From the NCBI GenBank assembly GCA_964390805.1, contig CAYMKL010000027.1, positions 1 through 62,088 on the forward strand: a stretch of DNA of 62,088 nt, given 5' to 3'. The translations under genes were made by a program, and so were the position numbers. The notes under the pieces were generated by a model, which searched no databases, was not told where the DNA came from, and worked only from the letters and a program-made list of their open reading frames with translations. Positions 15,639 to 24,193 of this stretch are shown here, piece after piece; the stretch's first letter is position 1; the number at the start of each line of letters is the position of its first letter. Origin of the DNA: CAYMKL01 sp964390805. Lineage in GTDB: Bacteria; Chloroflexota; Anaerolineae; VGOG01.

Positions 15639-17545
15639 GTATGCGGAGCAGAGATACCTCGTCTCGCCGTGGCCCTTCGACAGGCTCAGGACGTGGTCCG
15701 GGCCGGCGCGGGCCCATGGGACGGCACGGGCCTATGGCGATGATGATGAGGGGTGACAAGGCCCATGATTTCAAGGGCACGATGATCAAGCTGATCCAAT
15801 ACCTGGGCGCGTACAGGGTGTCCGTCGTCATCGTCATGATCTTCGCTATCGCCTCCACTGTGTTCGCCATCGTCGGCCCCAAAGTCCTGGGCAGGGCCAC
15901 CACCAGGCTGTTTGAAGGCGTGATGAGCCAGATCGCCGGCACCGGCTCCATTGATTTCGACTACATCGGCCGCATCCTCCTGATCACGGGGGGGCTGTAC
16001 CTCGTTTCGGCGGCCTTCAGCTACATCCAGGGTTGGATTATGTCCGGCGTGGCCATGGACGTAACCTATCGTTTCCGCCAGGACATCTCTCAGAAGATCA
16101 ACCGCATGCCGCTCAGTTATTTCGACGGCACCAGCCAGGGCGAGGTGCTCTCCCGCGTCACCAACGACGTGGACACCGTCAGCCAAACCCTCAGCCAAAG
16201 CCTCACGCAGATCATCACCTCGGTCGTCACCGTGATCGGCGTGCTCATCATGATGTTCTCCATCAACTGGATGATGACCCTGGCGGCGCTGCTGATCGTC
16301 CCGCTGTCTGGCGTCGTGGTAATGCTGATCGTCGGCCGATCGCAGAAGTACTTCAAGCAGCAGCAGGACTATCTGGGCCACGTCAACGGCCATGTGGAAG
16401 AAATGTACGGCGGCCACATCGTGATGAAAGCCTTCAATGGCGAGGAAAAGAGCGTCGAGCAGTTTGACGTGTATAACAACACCCTCTACGACTCGGCGTG
16501 GAGATCGCAGTTTTTGTCTGGCATGATGATGCCCATCATGATGTTTATCGGCAACCTGGGCTACGTGGTGGTGTGTATCCTGGGCGGCTGGCTGGCCATC
16601 AGAAACGCCATCACCGTCGGCGACATCCAGGCCTTTATCCAATACGTCCGCTCGTTCACGCGGCCGATCACGCAGCTCGCCAACATCTCCAACGTCTTCC
16701 AGCAAACCGCTGCCGCCGCCGAGCGCGTGTTCGAGTTCCTGGACGAGGCCGAGGAGAGACCTGACAGGTTTGGGGAAACCTGTCAGGTCTTGGAAGGCCG
16801 CGTGGAGTTCCAGGACGTTCGCTTCGGCTACGACCCGGATAAGGTCGTCATCCACAACTTCTCTGCGGCTGTCACGCCCGGCCAGAAGATCGCCCTCGTC
16901 GGCCCGACCGGAGCGGGCAAGACCACCATGGTCAAACTGCTGATGCGGTTCTACGATGTAGACAGCGGCGGGATTCTGGTGGACGGCCACGACGTCAAGG
17001 ACTTCAACCGCCACGATCTGCGCCAGATGTTCGGCATGGTCTTGCAGGATACCTGGCTCTTCAACGGCACCATCATGGAGAACATTCGCTATGGCCGCCC
17101 CGACGCGACCGACGCGGAGGTCATCGCCGCTGCCAAAGCCGCCCACGTTGACCACTTCGTCCGCACCCTGCCGGACGGCTACAACATGGTGCTCAACGAG
17201 GAAACCACCAACGTGTCGCAGGGCCAGATGCAGCTTTTGACCATCGCCCGCGCCGTCCTGGCCGATCCCAAAGTCCTCATTCTGGACGAAGCCACCAGCT
17301 CGGTGGATACCCGCACCGAGGTGCTCATCCAGGAGGCAATGTACAACCTGATGCAGGGCCGCACCAGCTTCATCATCGCCCATCGCCTGTCCACTATCCG
17401 CAACGCCGATTTGATCCTAGTGATGAGGGAGGGCGACATTGTGGAACAGGGCACCCAGGAGGAGCTCTTGGCGCGTGACGGCTTCTACGCTGAGCTGTAC
17501 AATAGTCAGTTTGAGTACGCAGCGGTGGGTGGAACAACGGACTGA
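15635..17545 (+). CDS. ABC exporter half, partner subunit with degenerate signature motif
   Basis: 636 residues, six membrane helices and a nucleotide-binding domain. Walker A is GPTGAGKTT (~423), Walker B VLILDEATSSVD (~548) with the catalytic Glu intact. The signature motif is VSQGQ (~526) instead of LSGGQ. An intact Glu here and a changed signature here, opposite the changed Walker B of the first subunit, is the known pattern of heterodimeric exporters with one degenerate site. Two dispersed repeats are translated in frame: PSTGSGR near residue 14 (15673-15692) and a perfect palindrome at 16757-16790 in the linker before the ATPase domain. Confidence 0.9.
   Translation: MSMRSRDTSSRRGPSTGSGRGPGRRGPMGRHGPMAMMMRGDKAHDFKGTMIKLIQYLGAYRVSVVIVMIFAIASTVFAIVGPKVLGRATTRLFEGVMSQIAGTGSIDFDYIGRILLITGGLYLVSAAFSYIQGWIMSGVAMDVTYRFRQDISQKINRMPLSYFDGTSQGEVLSRVTNDVDTVSQTLSQSLTQIITSVVTVIGVLIMMFSINWMMTLAALLIVPLSGVVVMLIVGRSQKYFKQQQDYLGHVNGHVEEMYGGHIVMKAFNGEEKSVEQFDVYNNTLYDSAWRSQFLSGMMMPIMMFIGNLGYVVVCILGGWLAIRNAITVGDIQAFIQYVRSFTRPITQLANISNVFQQTAAAAERVFEFLDEAEERPDRFGETCQVLEGRVEFQDVRFGYDPDKVVIHNFSAAVTPGQKIALVGPTGAGKTTMVKLLMRFYDVDSGGILVDGHDVKDFNRHDLRQMFGMVLQDTWLFNGTIMENIRYGRPDATDAEVIAAAKAAHVDHFVRTLPDGYNMVLNEETTNVSQGQMQLLTIARAVLADPKVLILDEATSSVDTRTEVLIQEAMYNLMQGRTSFIIAHRLSTIRNADLILVMREGDIVEQGTQEELLARDGFYAELYNSQFEYAAVGGTTD
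15673..15692 (+). repeat. TTCGAC...CTCAGG repeat near the N-terminus of the second ABC subunit
   Basis: CCCTTCGACAGGCTCAGGAC is translated as PSTGSGR within a disordered Arg/Gly-rich N-terminal tail. Confidence 0.75.
16757..16790. repeat. 34-bp perfect palindrome inside the ABC gene
   Basis: Arms AGACCTGACAGGTTT and AAACCTGTCAGGTCT (15 bp each) flank a GGGG loop. It encodes RPDRFGETCQV in the linker between membrane and ATPase domains, a stretch unlike exporter consensus at that position. Confidence 0.8.
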
Positions 17546-17605
17546 GAGGATTTAACGGACTGTTTTTCCAGATGTCTTCAGCGCTGTGGGCAGGGCGGTT
17601 TTCTC

Positions 17606-17668
17606 GGACTGGAGGAGGTCGCCATTGCTGCCAAAGTCGCTGAGGCTCACGACTTCATCATGGATTTC
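17606..17668 (+). pseudogene. Possible fragment of an ABC ATPase gene
   Basis: Twenty-one codons read GLEEVAIAAKVAEAHDFIMD, which resembles the helical segment EEV-x-AAK-x-A-x-AHDFI-M seen in exporter ATPase domains. It lies just after the exporter operon, with no flanking ATPase motifs. If real it is a decayed duplicate; chance resemblance is not excluded. Confidence 0.3.
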
Positions 17669-17682
17669 GCATGGAGGGGGAA

Positions 17683-17952
17683 TCACAAGAGGATTGGAGC
17701 AGGTGAGAGGGATAAGGCTCGCACTTCCCGAACGGCCTCGGCTACGTCACGAAGCACTTCGGCTTCCGGGATCTGGGGAGGTACGCGGGCTTGAATCCGG
17801 TCTAGAAGGCCCGCGAATTGCTCTGCCCAGCTTTGATCTAGGTGCCGGGAAACCAAAATGCGCTCGGCAGGGCCAAGCTGGTCAACCAAAGATAGCACCT
17901 GTTCTAAGCCAATGTTCAATTGGAGTGTCACCTGATTAATGCTTTTATCCAT
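17683..17952 (-). CDS. Small hypothetical protein
   Basis: About 89 residues from ATG 17952 (GGTGG upstream; the frame also opens at 17967). Mostly helical and acidic, with LGPAERILVSRHLDQSW and a C-terminal EAEVLRDVAEAVREVR helix. The size, charge and C-terminal helix recall antitoxins that precede PIN-domain toxins. No toxin gene follows downstream, so the function is open. Confidence 0.5.
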   Translation of the reverse strand: MDKSINQVTLQLNIGLEQVLSLVDQLGPAERILVSRHLDQSWAEQFAGLLDRIQARVPPQIPEAEVLRDVAEAVREVRALSLSPAPILL

Positions 17953-18043
17953 AACCATCCACCTCACAGAGATTATAGCGCAAAAACACTACATAGCAAA
18001 TGAAAGCTCAAGTCTGTTTCGTATGATTCTGAAAGGATGAAAG

Positions 18044-19528
18044 ATGATAGACCTGACCATTCACCAAGAGCAACTGGAAAGAACCGTGCAGCGTGCCCGA
18101 GAGCGCAGCATCATCATCCCCACCTTCGCACAGATGAAGGATCCTGCCCTCATCCCCGACGGGATCAAGGAGCGACTCCGAAACATCGGCCTGTGGGATG
18201 TGGATTCGCTCAATCTGTTCCGCATCACCTGGAAGAACGAGCCGGTAGCCCTGGGGGGCGGCTTTGGCGGTGTCAACTACCTGGAGCTTCCACCGGCCCT
18301 GACCGGGGTTGAAGCCCGCATCATCGCTCTGGTGGGCAAGTGGTTTCCCACCGGTTCCCACAAGGTGGGGGCCACCTTTGGCTGCCTGGTGCCGCGCCTG
18401 GTCACCGGCCAGTTCGATCCCACCTACCAGAAGGCGGTCTGGCCCTCCACCGGCAACTACTGTCGGGGCGGCGCCTACAACGCCACGCTGCTGGCCTGCG
18501 AGTCCATCGCCATCCTGCCCGAGGAGATGAGCCGCGAGCGGTTCGAGTGGCTCTCCACCGTATCCGGGGAGGTCATCGCCACCCCTGGCTGCGAGAGCAA
18601 CGTCAAAGAGATCTTCGACAAGTGCTGGGAGCTGAGGGAAACCCGCCAGGACGCGGACGGTTCGTCCATAGCCATCTTCAACCAGTTCGACGAGTTTGGC
18701 AACCACCTGTGGCATTACGAGGTCACGGGCCACGCGATGGAGGAGGTGTTGCAGCGGGAGATGGGGCCGCGGGACACCTACCGGGGAGTGGCGCTGACCA
18801 CTGGATCGGCGGGCACCATCGGCTGCGGTGACTACATGAAAGAGATCTTCCCTACCAGCAAAGTGGCGGCCAGCGAGGCCCTCCAGTGCCCCACCCTGCT
18901 GCTCAACGGCTTTGGCGGGCACCGCATCGAGGGTATCGGCGACAAACACGTTCCCTGGATCCACAACCTCAAGAACACCGATATGATAATGGCCATTGAC
19001 GACGAAGCCTGCATGAGCCTGGCGCGGCTGTTCAACGAGCCGGCCGGCCGCGCCTATCTGGTCAAGCAGGGCGTGCCCGAGGGCCTGGTGGGGCAACTCG
19101 ATCTGCTGGGCATCTCCAGCATCGCCAACGTGCTCTCCTGCATCAAGCTCGCCAGGTGGTACGAATTGGGCGAACACGACGTCGTCCTCACCGTGTTCAC
19201 GGACTCAATGGAGCTCTATCAGAGCCGCCTGCAGGAGTTGCACGAGGAGCACGGCGAGTACACCGAAGTGGACGCGGCGGCCGATTATCACCGCTACCTG
19301 CTGGGCTGCACGGTGGACTACGTGGAGGAGCTGGGCCACTGGGGCCAGCGCCGCATCCACAACCTCAAATACTACACCTGGGTCGAGCAGCAGGGTAAGA
19401 CCTACGAGGAGATCCAGGCTCAGTGGTATGAGCCTGACTATTGGAGCAGTGTCCACCGACAGACGGGAGAGATTGATGCCTTGATCAAGCAGTTCAACCG
19501 TGAGACGGGGTTGTTAAAGGAGCTGTAG
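18044..19528 (+). CDS. PLP-dependent enzyme, fold type II (cysteine synthase-like)
   Basis: 494 residues. The motif TGSHKVGA places the PLP-binding Lys near residue 107. GNYCRGGAYNA forms the substrate-binding loop, and TTGSAGTIGCGDY resembles the glycine-rich phosphate-binding loop of the cysteine synthase/threonine synthase fold. It is longer than typical cysteine synthases (~310) and lacks clear threonine synthase signatures. The likely chemistry is beta-elimination or replacement on an amino acid, but the substrate cannot be named. The next gene starts 5 bp after the stop, so the two are almost certainly co-transcribed. Confidence 0.8.
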   Translation: MIDLTIHQEQLERTVQRARERSIIIPTFAQMKDPALIPDGIKERLRNIGLWDVDSLNLFRITWKNEPVALGGGFGGVNYLELPPALTGVEARIIALVGKWFPTGSHKVGATFGCLVPRLVTGQFDPTYQKAVWPSTGNYCRGGAYNATLLACESIAILPEEMSRERFEWLSTVSGEVIATPGCESNVKEIFDKCWELRETRQDADGSSIAIFNQFDEFGNHLWHYEVTGHAMEEVLQREMGPRDTYRGVALTTGSAGTIGCGDYMKEIFPTSKVAASEALQCPTLLLNGFGGHRIEGIGDKHVPWIHNLKNTDMIMAIDDEACMSLARLFNEPAGRAYLVKQGVPEGLVGQLDLLGISSIANVLSCIKLARWYELGEHDVVLTVFTDSMELYQSRLQELHEEHGEYTEVDAAADYHRYLLGCTVDYVEELGHWGQRRIHNLKYYTWVEQQGKTYEEIQAQWYEPDYWSSVHRQTGEIDALIKQFNRETGLLKEL

Positions 19529-19533
19529 GATCC

Positions 19534-20832
19534 GTGAACCGCGACGCCTTTGAGCCTGAGAGCCTTACCGAACGCGAACTGGAAGTCCTTCGATTGGTCG
19601 CCACCGGTGCCAGCAACCAGCAGATCGCCCGGGAGCTGTTCATCAGCGTCAACACGGTAAAGGTTCACCTGCGAAACATCTTCACCAAGCTGGATGTGCA
19701 ATCGCGTACCGAAGCCACCCTTCACGCTATCAAGGAAGGCTGGATCGAAGGCGTTCAACTTCCTGAGGAAGTGGAAACGCAGCAACCAAGACCTCGACTT
19801 ACCTGGCAGCTTGGGATGGCAATCGTAGCAGTGTCCCTGCTGGTGATCGCGGTGATCTCCCAGGCGGTTATCCGGTCCTCCAGTAATTTAGCTTTGCTAA
19901 CCCCTGAATCAGTCGCAGCCACGGTGGGCGCTTCGGTGCAGCGCTGGAAGGATCGTGCTCCCCTGCCCATCCCCCGACAGGGACTGGCCACCATTGCCTA
20001 TGAGGGCCACGTTTTCGCCATCGGAGGGGAGTCTGCCGATGGTGTGAGCGGGGCTGTCGAGAGATACGATCCGGAGGCCGATGATTGGACCTCTGTGGCC
20101 GACAAACCCACTGCGATGGCCGATGTAGCTGCCGCCTTCATCGGGGGTGAGATTTATGTACCCGGTGGGCGCACTTCCTCGGGAAGCCCAACTGCCGTTG
20201 TAGAAGCTTACAACCCGGAAACCGACACCTGGGAGGCCAGAGCCCCGTTGCCGGTGGCTTTGAGCGCCTATGCTCTGGCCGCGCTGGAGGGCAAGCTGTA
20301 CCTGTTCGGCGGCTGGGATGGCTCCGCTTATCTGGATTCCGTCTACGAGTACGACCCAGCTCAAGACGTTTGGACTGCCAAGACCCCCATGCCCACCGCG
20401 CGGGGCTTTGCTGGCGCCGCCGTAGCCGATGGGAAGATCTACGTAATAGGGGGCTATGACGGCCAGGACGATCTGGCCACCAACGAGGAATACGTGCCCA
20501 GCCAGGATGATGGGCAGGGGGATCCATGGACAGTGAGGTCGCCTATGCCAGTTGGGAGAGCTGGATGCGGTGTCGCCGTGGCCGCCAATATCATCCACGT
20601 CATCGGCGGCGGCTGGGAGAGGGAGATAGCGGACGGCGTCGTGTACAATGTCCGCACCGACGAATGGGAGACCTTTGAAGTTCCCGTGAGCGGGCAGTGG
20701 AGGAGCTTGGGCCTGGCTATGGTGGATACTGAGATTTATGCCGTGGGCGGCTGGAATGGGGATTACATGGACGCTAACCGAAGGTACACCGCCATCTTCA
20801 CTGTTATCTTGCCCATGCTCGAATCGCAGTGA
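19534..20832 (+). CDS. LuxR-type HTH, membrane anchor and Kelch propeller regulator
   Basis: 432 residues from a GTG start. A GerE/LuxR HTH occupies ~8-70 (LTERELEVLRLVATGASNQQ, then VNTVKVHLRNIF). A single membrane segment lies at about 89-112 (MAIVAVSLLVIAVISQAV). Five to six Kelch repeats fill ~130-430, with recurring ALEGKLYLFGGWDG, IYVIGGYDG and IYAVGGWNG motifs. This predicts a one-component regulator with cytoplasmic DNA-binding head and external beta-propeller sensor. There is no receiver domain. It follows the PLP enzyme gene by 5 bp, suggesting it may respond to, or control, that pathway. No operator is recognised. Confidence 0.85.
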   Translation: MNRDAFEPESLTERELEVLRLVATGASNQQIARELFISVNTVKVHLRNIFTKLDVQSRTEATLHAIKEGWIEGVQLPEEVETQQPRPRLTWQLGMAIVAVSLLVIAVISQAVIRSSSNLALLTPESVAATVGASVQRWKDRAPLPIPRQGLATIAYEGHVFAIGGESADGVSGAVERYDPEADDWTSVADKPTAMADVAAAFIGGEIYVPGGRTSSGSPTAVVEAYNPETDTWEARAPLPVALSAYALAALEGKLYLFGGWDGSAYLDSVYEYDPAQDVWTAKTPMPTARGFAGAAVADGKIYVIGGYDGQDDLATNEEYVPSQDDGQGDPWTVRSPMPVGRAGCGVAVAANIIHVIGGGWEREIADGVVYNVRTDEWETFEVPVSGQWRSLGLAMVDTEIYAVGGWNGDYMDANRRYTAIFTVILPMLESQ

Positions 20833-20907
20833 GCTGCCGAATTAAGTGTAGTGTATGGAAGTGAGTGGTGAGTGTAGAGGAGCCAAAGAAAGGGGCAAGG
20901 GGAAGGT

Positions 20908-21288
20908 CTACTGCTGGAGATAGGCTCTCACGACGGCAATGACGATAGCGACTTCGTGCTCGATATCGCCCCGCATGGGAGAGGCCTCGAAGATCCAACT
21001 GCCGCCCTCCATCCGCCTCTGGAAGTGATGGGGATAGTTCTTCAGTTGCTCGATTGCGACCACGCCTTCGTGAGGATAATCATCCCAGCCGAAGAGCCGC
21101 TTGTCGCCGAGGTGGGGTAGCCCGAGATCAATGAATGCGTACGAATAGCTCTTGGTCGTCGGATCGTAGTGGATATCGAGGAATCGAGTCTTATCAACAG
21201 CAGCCCGGACTTTGGCACCAACCAAGCCGACTTCACTGAACAGACCGCTGGCTACCAGCCTCTGAAGGACAACCCTATGCCACACCAT
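20908..21288 (-). CDS. Probable TumE-like toxin (DUF6516 family)
   Basis: 126 residues. The central part (DIHYDPTTKSYSYAFI, followed by LFGWDDYPHEGV and a C-terminal HF...) resembles the small DUF6516/TumE toxin family, recognised by overall pattern only. The ATG directly follows the stop of the upstream gene, the tight coupling expected of a toxin-antitoxin pair. Confidence 0.6.
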   Translation of the reverse strand: MVWHRVVLQRLVASGLFSEVGLVGAKVRAAVDKTRFLDIHYDPTTKSYSYAFIDLGLPHLGDKRLFGWDDYPHEGVVAIEQLKNYPHHFQRRMEGGSWIFEASPMRGDIEHEVAIVIAVVRAYLQQ

Positions 21289-21585
21289 CTAAAGAGCCTC
21301 GAAGATGTGCAGGAGTTGAGCCAGTTCGTGGTTAGTGGCCCGCCACTCCAGCAAATCGGTGTGGAGCGTATGGTCATCGGGCGACACTCCCTCAGCTTGA
21401 ATCCTTCGCTCCAGGTCTTCCAGGGACTTGTATCTTACTTGGAGCCGCGCCGCTGTTTTTTTGAGGGTCATGATCCGCTCGGTGACGCCAGCGGCGATGC
21501 CCTTATAAACAAGGTCCTCGTCGCTGACGGGGAGAACAGCGGTAACTCTTTCCAACAGTTGTTGTACGTGGGATGACATAGCCAT
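21289..21585 (-). CDS. Probable antitoxin partner of the TumE-like protein
   Basis: 98 residues, predicted almost wholly helical (VQQLLERVTAVLP, TAARLQVRYKSLEDLERRI, LEWRATNHELAQLLHIFEAL). It is the first gene of the pair, as antitoxins usually are, preceded by AAAGGTGG. No DNA-binding motif is obvious, so its assignment rests on context. Confidence 0.55.
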   Translation of the reverse strand: MAMSSHVQQLLERVTAVLPVSDEDLVYKGIAAGVTERIMTLKKTAARLQVRYKSLEDLERRIQAEGVSPDDHTLHTDLLEWRATNHELAQLLHIFEAL

Positions 21586-21649
21586 ATCTATACCACCTTT
21601 CCAATTCGATTATACATCCTTCTGACGATGATGTCAAACGAACGAAAGG

Positions 21650-21689
21650 AAAAAGTCCCTGAACCTTGTTGGGTTCAGGGACTTTTTTT
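21650..21689 (-). terminator. Bidirectional intrinsic terminator
   Basis: AGTCCCTGAACC pairs with GGTTCAGGGACT, flanked by an A-run and a T-run. It ends the secreted-protein gene on the minus strand (stop at 21717) and separates it from the downstream toxin-antitoxin pair. Confidence 0.9.
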
Positions 21690-21716
21690 GATCTAGCAGA
21701 GCAATGAGAGTTGCCA

Positions 21717-23069
21717 CTACGGTGCCAGGCAGTTGTAGCTGTACTGCCAGTCGCCGTCGGTCTTGGCGATGTTCTCCTCATTGACCACGCCCATGATGGG
21801 CGCGGCGCTGCTGGTGACGGTGGCCGCCCCGCTCCAGCCGCTGGCATGGCCTTCCAGGAACTGGAAGAACTGGGCAGAAGCACCAGGCTGCACGTTCGTG
21901 GCCGAGGCCGACAAACCATCGGAGTAGCTTACCGAGATGTTCGTCGCCACTGAGCCGACGTTCATCACCGTGAGCGCGGTGTCGTATCCGTAGAAGGACT
22001 TGAACAGAGCCGGCGCTACAATCTGTGCTGTCCCGCCCGAAGCAGCGTTGTAGTTGGAGGCCTTGACGGACGAAAGTTGGGCAGCTACGGCCACCACGTC
22101 CGCTGCGCTGCTGGTAACAGTGGCGGACCCGGCCCAGCCGGAGGCGTGGCCCTCGGTCGGCTGATAGAACAAGGCAGCCTGATTGGGGCCCACAGCGGTT
22201 GCCGTCTTTACGATGCCATCGCTGTAGGTAACAGTGATGTCCGTGGGCACCGAGCCGACGTTCTGCACCTGCACGGAGCTGACATACCCATAGTAGTCAT
22301 TGAATACAGCCGGCGCGTACAGGGTGGTACCTCCGTCGCTGGCGGAGAGGGCATTGTAGGTCTGCAGCACCCCAGAGGTCATATTGTTGACCATCCCTGC
22401 CAGATTCGAGCTAGACGTGACCTTCACCGAGCCGCCGAACCCGCTGGGGATGCTGCCTGTGGTGGGAGTCAGCGTATCCAGCTCGACGATGGCCGAGGCG
22501 TTGGCCGCCACATTGGAAGCCACGTAGGTGGCAATGGACACACCACTGGTGTTGAAGAACTCGAATGTAATATTCGCCGTTGCTCCAGCGTTCTGCACGA
22601 CCATTTGGCTGTTGAAGCCGTAGAAAGCCTTCGTTGCTACAGGCATGTACAGAGTAGTGGCTGTCTCGGCTGCCCTGATGCCCGTATAGCTGCCTCTGAG
22701 AATGCCGGGGGGCTGGTCGTAGCCCGCGCCGGAGCCGGCGTTCTCGTTGACAATGGCTGCGATATTGCGCTCGGAGCTGACCACCGCTGAGCCTCTGAAT
22801 GAGGTTGCGGCACTATCGGGCAGGATGGTGGGGACGTAGTAGGTCCTCGAATCCCCCGCGGCAACAGGTGTAGGGTCATTATAGACGTACACCAAAGTGC
22901 CGCTTGTGTTGTAGAACTCGATGGTGATCGTGGCCGGCTGAGTGTCCAGGTTGGCCACCTGGATACCAGCCACCCAGGGATCCGACCCATCCCCAGAGAC
23001 CACCGATGGGACCATGGCTGTCACCATCAGGGCGACAATCATCGCCAATTTCAGTAATCTGCTTTTCAT
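21717..23069 (-). CDS. Secreted protein with internal repeats
   Basis: 450 residues with a clear signal peptide (hydrophobic ~6-22, ending SVVSG). The mature part comprises about four repeats of ~100 residues. Each has a FYGY/FYGF segment, then VQNVGS/VQNAGA, a beta-rich stretch ending in SYSDG or FFNTSG, and GSATVTSSA. Such repeats suggest an extracellular beta-sandwich array on the cell surface or in an S-layer-like coat. It has its own promoter and terminator, implying a separately and perhaps strongly expressed protein. No enzymatic motif is seen. Confidence 0.75.
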   Translation of the reverse strand: MKSRLLKLAMIVALMVTAMVPSVVSGDGSDPWVAGIQVANLDTQPATITIEFYNTSGTLVYVYNDPTPVAAGDSRTYYVPTILPDSAATSFRGSAVVSSERNIAAIVNENAGSGAGYDQPPGILRGSYTGIRAAETATTLYMPVATKAFYGFNSQMVVQNAGATANITFEFFNTSGVSIATYVASNVAANASAIVELDTLTPTTGSIPSGFGGSVKVTSSSNLAGMVNNMTSGVLQTYNALSASDGGTTLYAPAVFNDYYGYVSSVQVQNVGSVPTDITVTYSDGIVKTATAVGPNQAALFYQPTEGHASGWAGSATVTSSAADVVAVAAQLSSVKASNYNAASGGTAQIVAPALFKSFYGYDTALTVMNVGSVATNISVSYSDGLSASATNVQPGASAQFFQFLEGHASGWSGAATVTSSAAPIMGVVNEENIAKTDGDWQYSYNCLAP

Positions 23070-23106
23070 AGTCTTCCTCCTAAAAATGTATTTTGGAACT
23101 ACTCAT

Positions 23107-23135
23107 AGTTTAACATACAAATAGCCGATTGTCAA
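23107..23135 (-). promoter_or_regulatory. Promoter of the secreted repeat protein
   Basis: TTGACA at 23135-23130 and TAAACT at 23112-23107 with a 17-bp spacer on the minus strand. An AGGAGGA ribosome binding site precedes the ATG at 23069. Confidence 0.7.
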
Positions 23136-23161
23136 TAGTACTTTTAGGTTATTTGCTATCC

Positions 23162-23236
23162 ACGTGATGCGTGATGCGTGACCCGTGATGCGTGAGAACG
23201 GCCTGTTCACGAATCACGGATCACGTTTCACGAAGG
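23162..23236. repeat. CGTGATG short tandem repeats with inverted copies
   Basis: GCGTGAT units repeat in tandem at 23165-23195, and inverted ATCACGGATCACG units follow near 23213-23230. The block overlaps the last codons of the flippase-like gene. Related units occur at 28799-28840 and near 56010-56085. Confidence 0.6.
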
Positions 23237-24180
23237 CTCTTTGCAGCACGACAAACAAGCAGGGTGACGAGAGTCCAAAACACCTCGCTCAACGTCATCC
23301 AAAGCCTGAAAACCAGGGCGATGACCACCGCTATCCCAAAGGGTACGTAAGCGCTGAGCAGCAGGGAAAGGGAGACCTCCCGAATGCCCAAGCCAGCGGG
23401 GATGAAGAATGCCAGTTGGCTGATCACTCCAGAGATCACCAGGAAGCTAGCTACGGCAGGCAAGCGGGCCAGAGGCACAGGGAAGATCATGTTCACCTGC
23501 AGGTAGAAGGCCAGACCGCCGAGCAACCAGGCAAGAGCATAAAGAGCTATCCAAGCCAAAGCGTCTCGGCTCCTAATCAGGCTGATATTCCCAGCCCGTT
23601 TCTTCAAGAAATACTTGAGGGCAGCACTGGATCCCGAAGGGTACAGGACGACGAATCCCAAGGGAACGAGAAGCAGCAGCAGGTAATTAAGGGGGCCCGT
23701 ATGCACCTGACCAGAGTACATCATCAGGCACAAATAGACCGCCAGCCCTGAGAAGGCGGCAAGGGCCAACTCCCACAGGCTCCCCAGGGCAGTCAGCGAC
23801 TTGGCGATCCCTTCCTTTTCGTAAAAGTAAGCCCTTCCCAGGACATACCAGAAAGTGCCGGGGATGTATTTGGTGAGGCCGGAATAGCAGTAGATCTGAA
23901 GATTTCTGAAGTAATCTGAAAACCCACCCAAGCGGCTGATGACCAGGCTCCAAACGCTGGCTATCAAGAGAAAGGAAACAGGGTAAATGGCAGAGGAGGC
24001 CAATAAGTAGCGATAGTCAATGTTCCATTCATACTGAGCAAGTTCCTGCCAGTTGCTGTAAAGACCAAAGCCCAGGAAAACAAAGGATGCCCCAGCGACA
24101 ATAAGCGCAGCGATGGCCTTAAAGCCTCTATTTTGGCTCATTCTCCTGATAGCTTTCACAGCCGCCAGATCCCCAAACAA
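23221..24180 (-). CDS. Flippase-like integral membrane protein (LPG synthase TM / UPF0104 family)
   Basis: 319 residues with about eight membrane helices. The pattern YIPGTFWYVLGRAYFY near the middle, with a conserved Gly-Arg, and the C-terminal PAGLGIREVSLSLLL segment fit the lysylphosphatidylglycerol synthetase transmembrane/AglD-like family. Members in glycan loci may flip or transfer lipid-linked sugars. It is the last gene of the minus-strand polysaccharide cluster. Confidence 0.75.
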   Translation of the reverse strand: MFGDLAAVKAIRRMSQNRGFKAIAALIVAGASFVFLGFGLYSNWQELAQYEWNIDYRYLLASSAIYPVSFLLIASVWSLVISRLGGFSDYFRNLQIYCYSGLTKYIPGTFWYVLGRAYFYEKEGIAKSLTALGSLWELALAAFSGLAVYLCLMMYSGQVHTGPLNYLLLLLVPLGFVVLYPSGSSAALKYFLKKRAGNISLIRSRDALAWIALYALAWLLGGLAFYLQVNMIFPVPLARLPAVASFLVISGVISQLAFFIPAGLGIREVSLSLLLSAYVPFGIAVVIALVFRLWMTLSEVFWTLVTLLVCRAAKSLRET

Positions 24181-24193
24181 TCCGCTAATCCTG

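Noticed and set aside
15686..17383. 565-codon frame antisense to the second ABC subunit
   Set aside because: His/Asp/Val-rich composition is the expected complement of GC-rich coding sequence; no domain or ribosome site.
18008..19177. 389-codon minus-strand frame over the PLP enzyme
   Set aside because: Antisense shadow of a clearly conserved gene.
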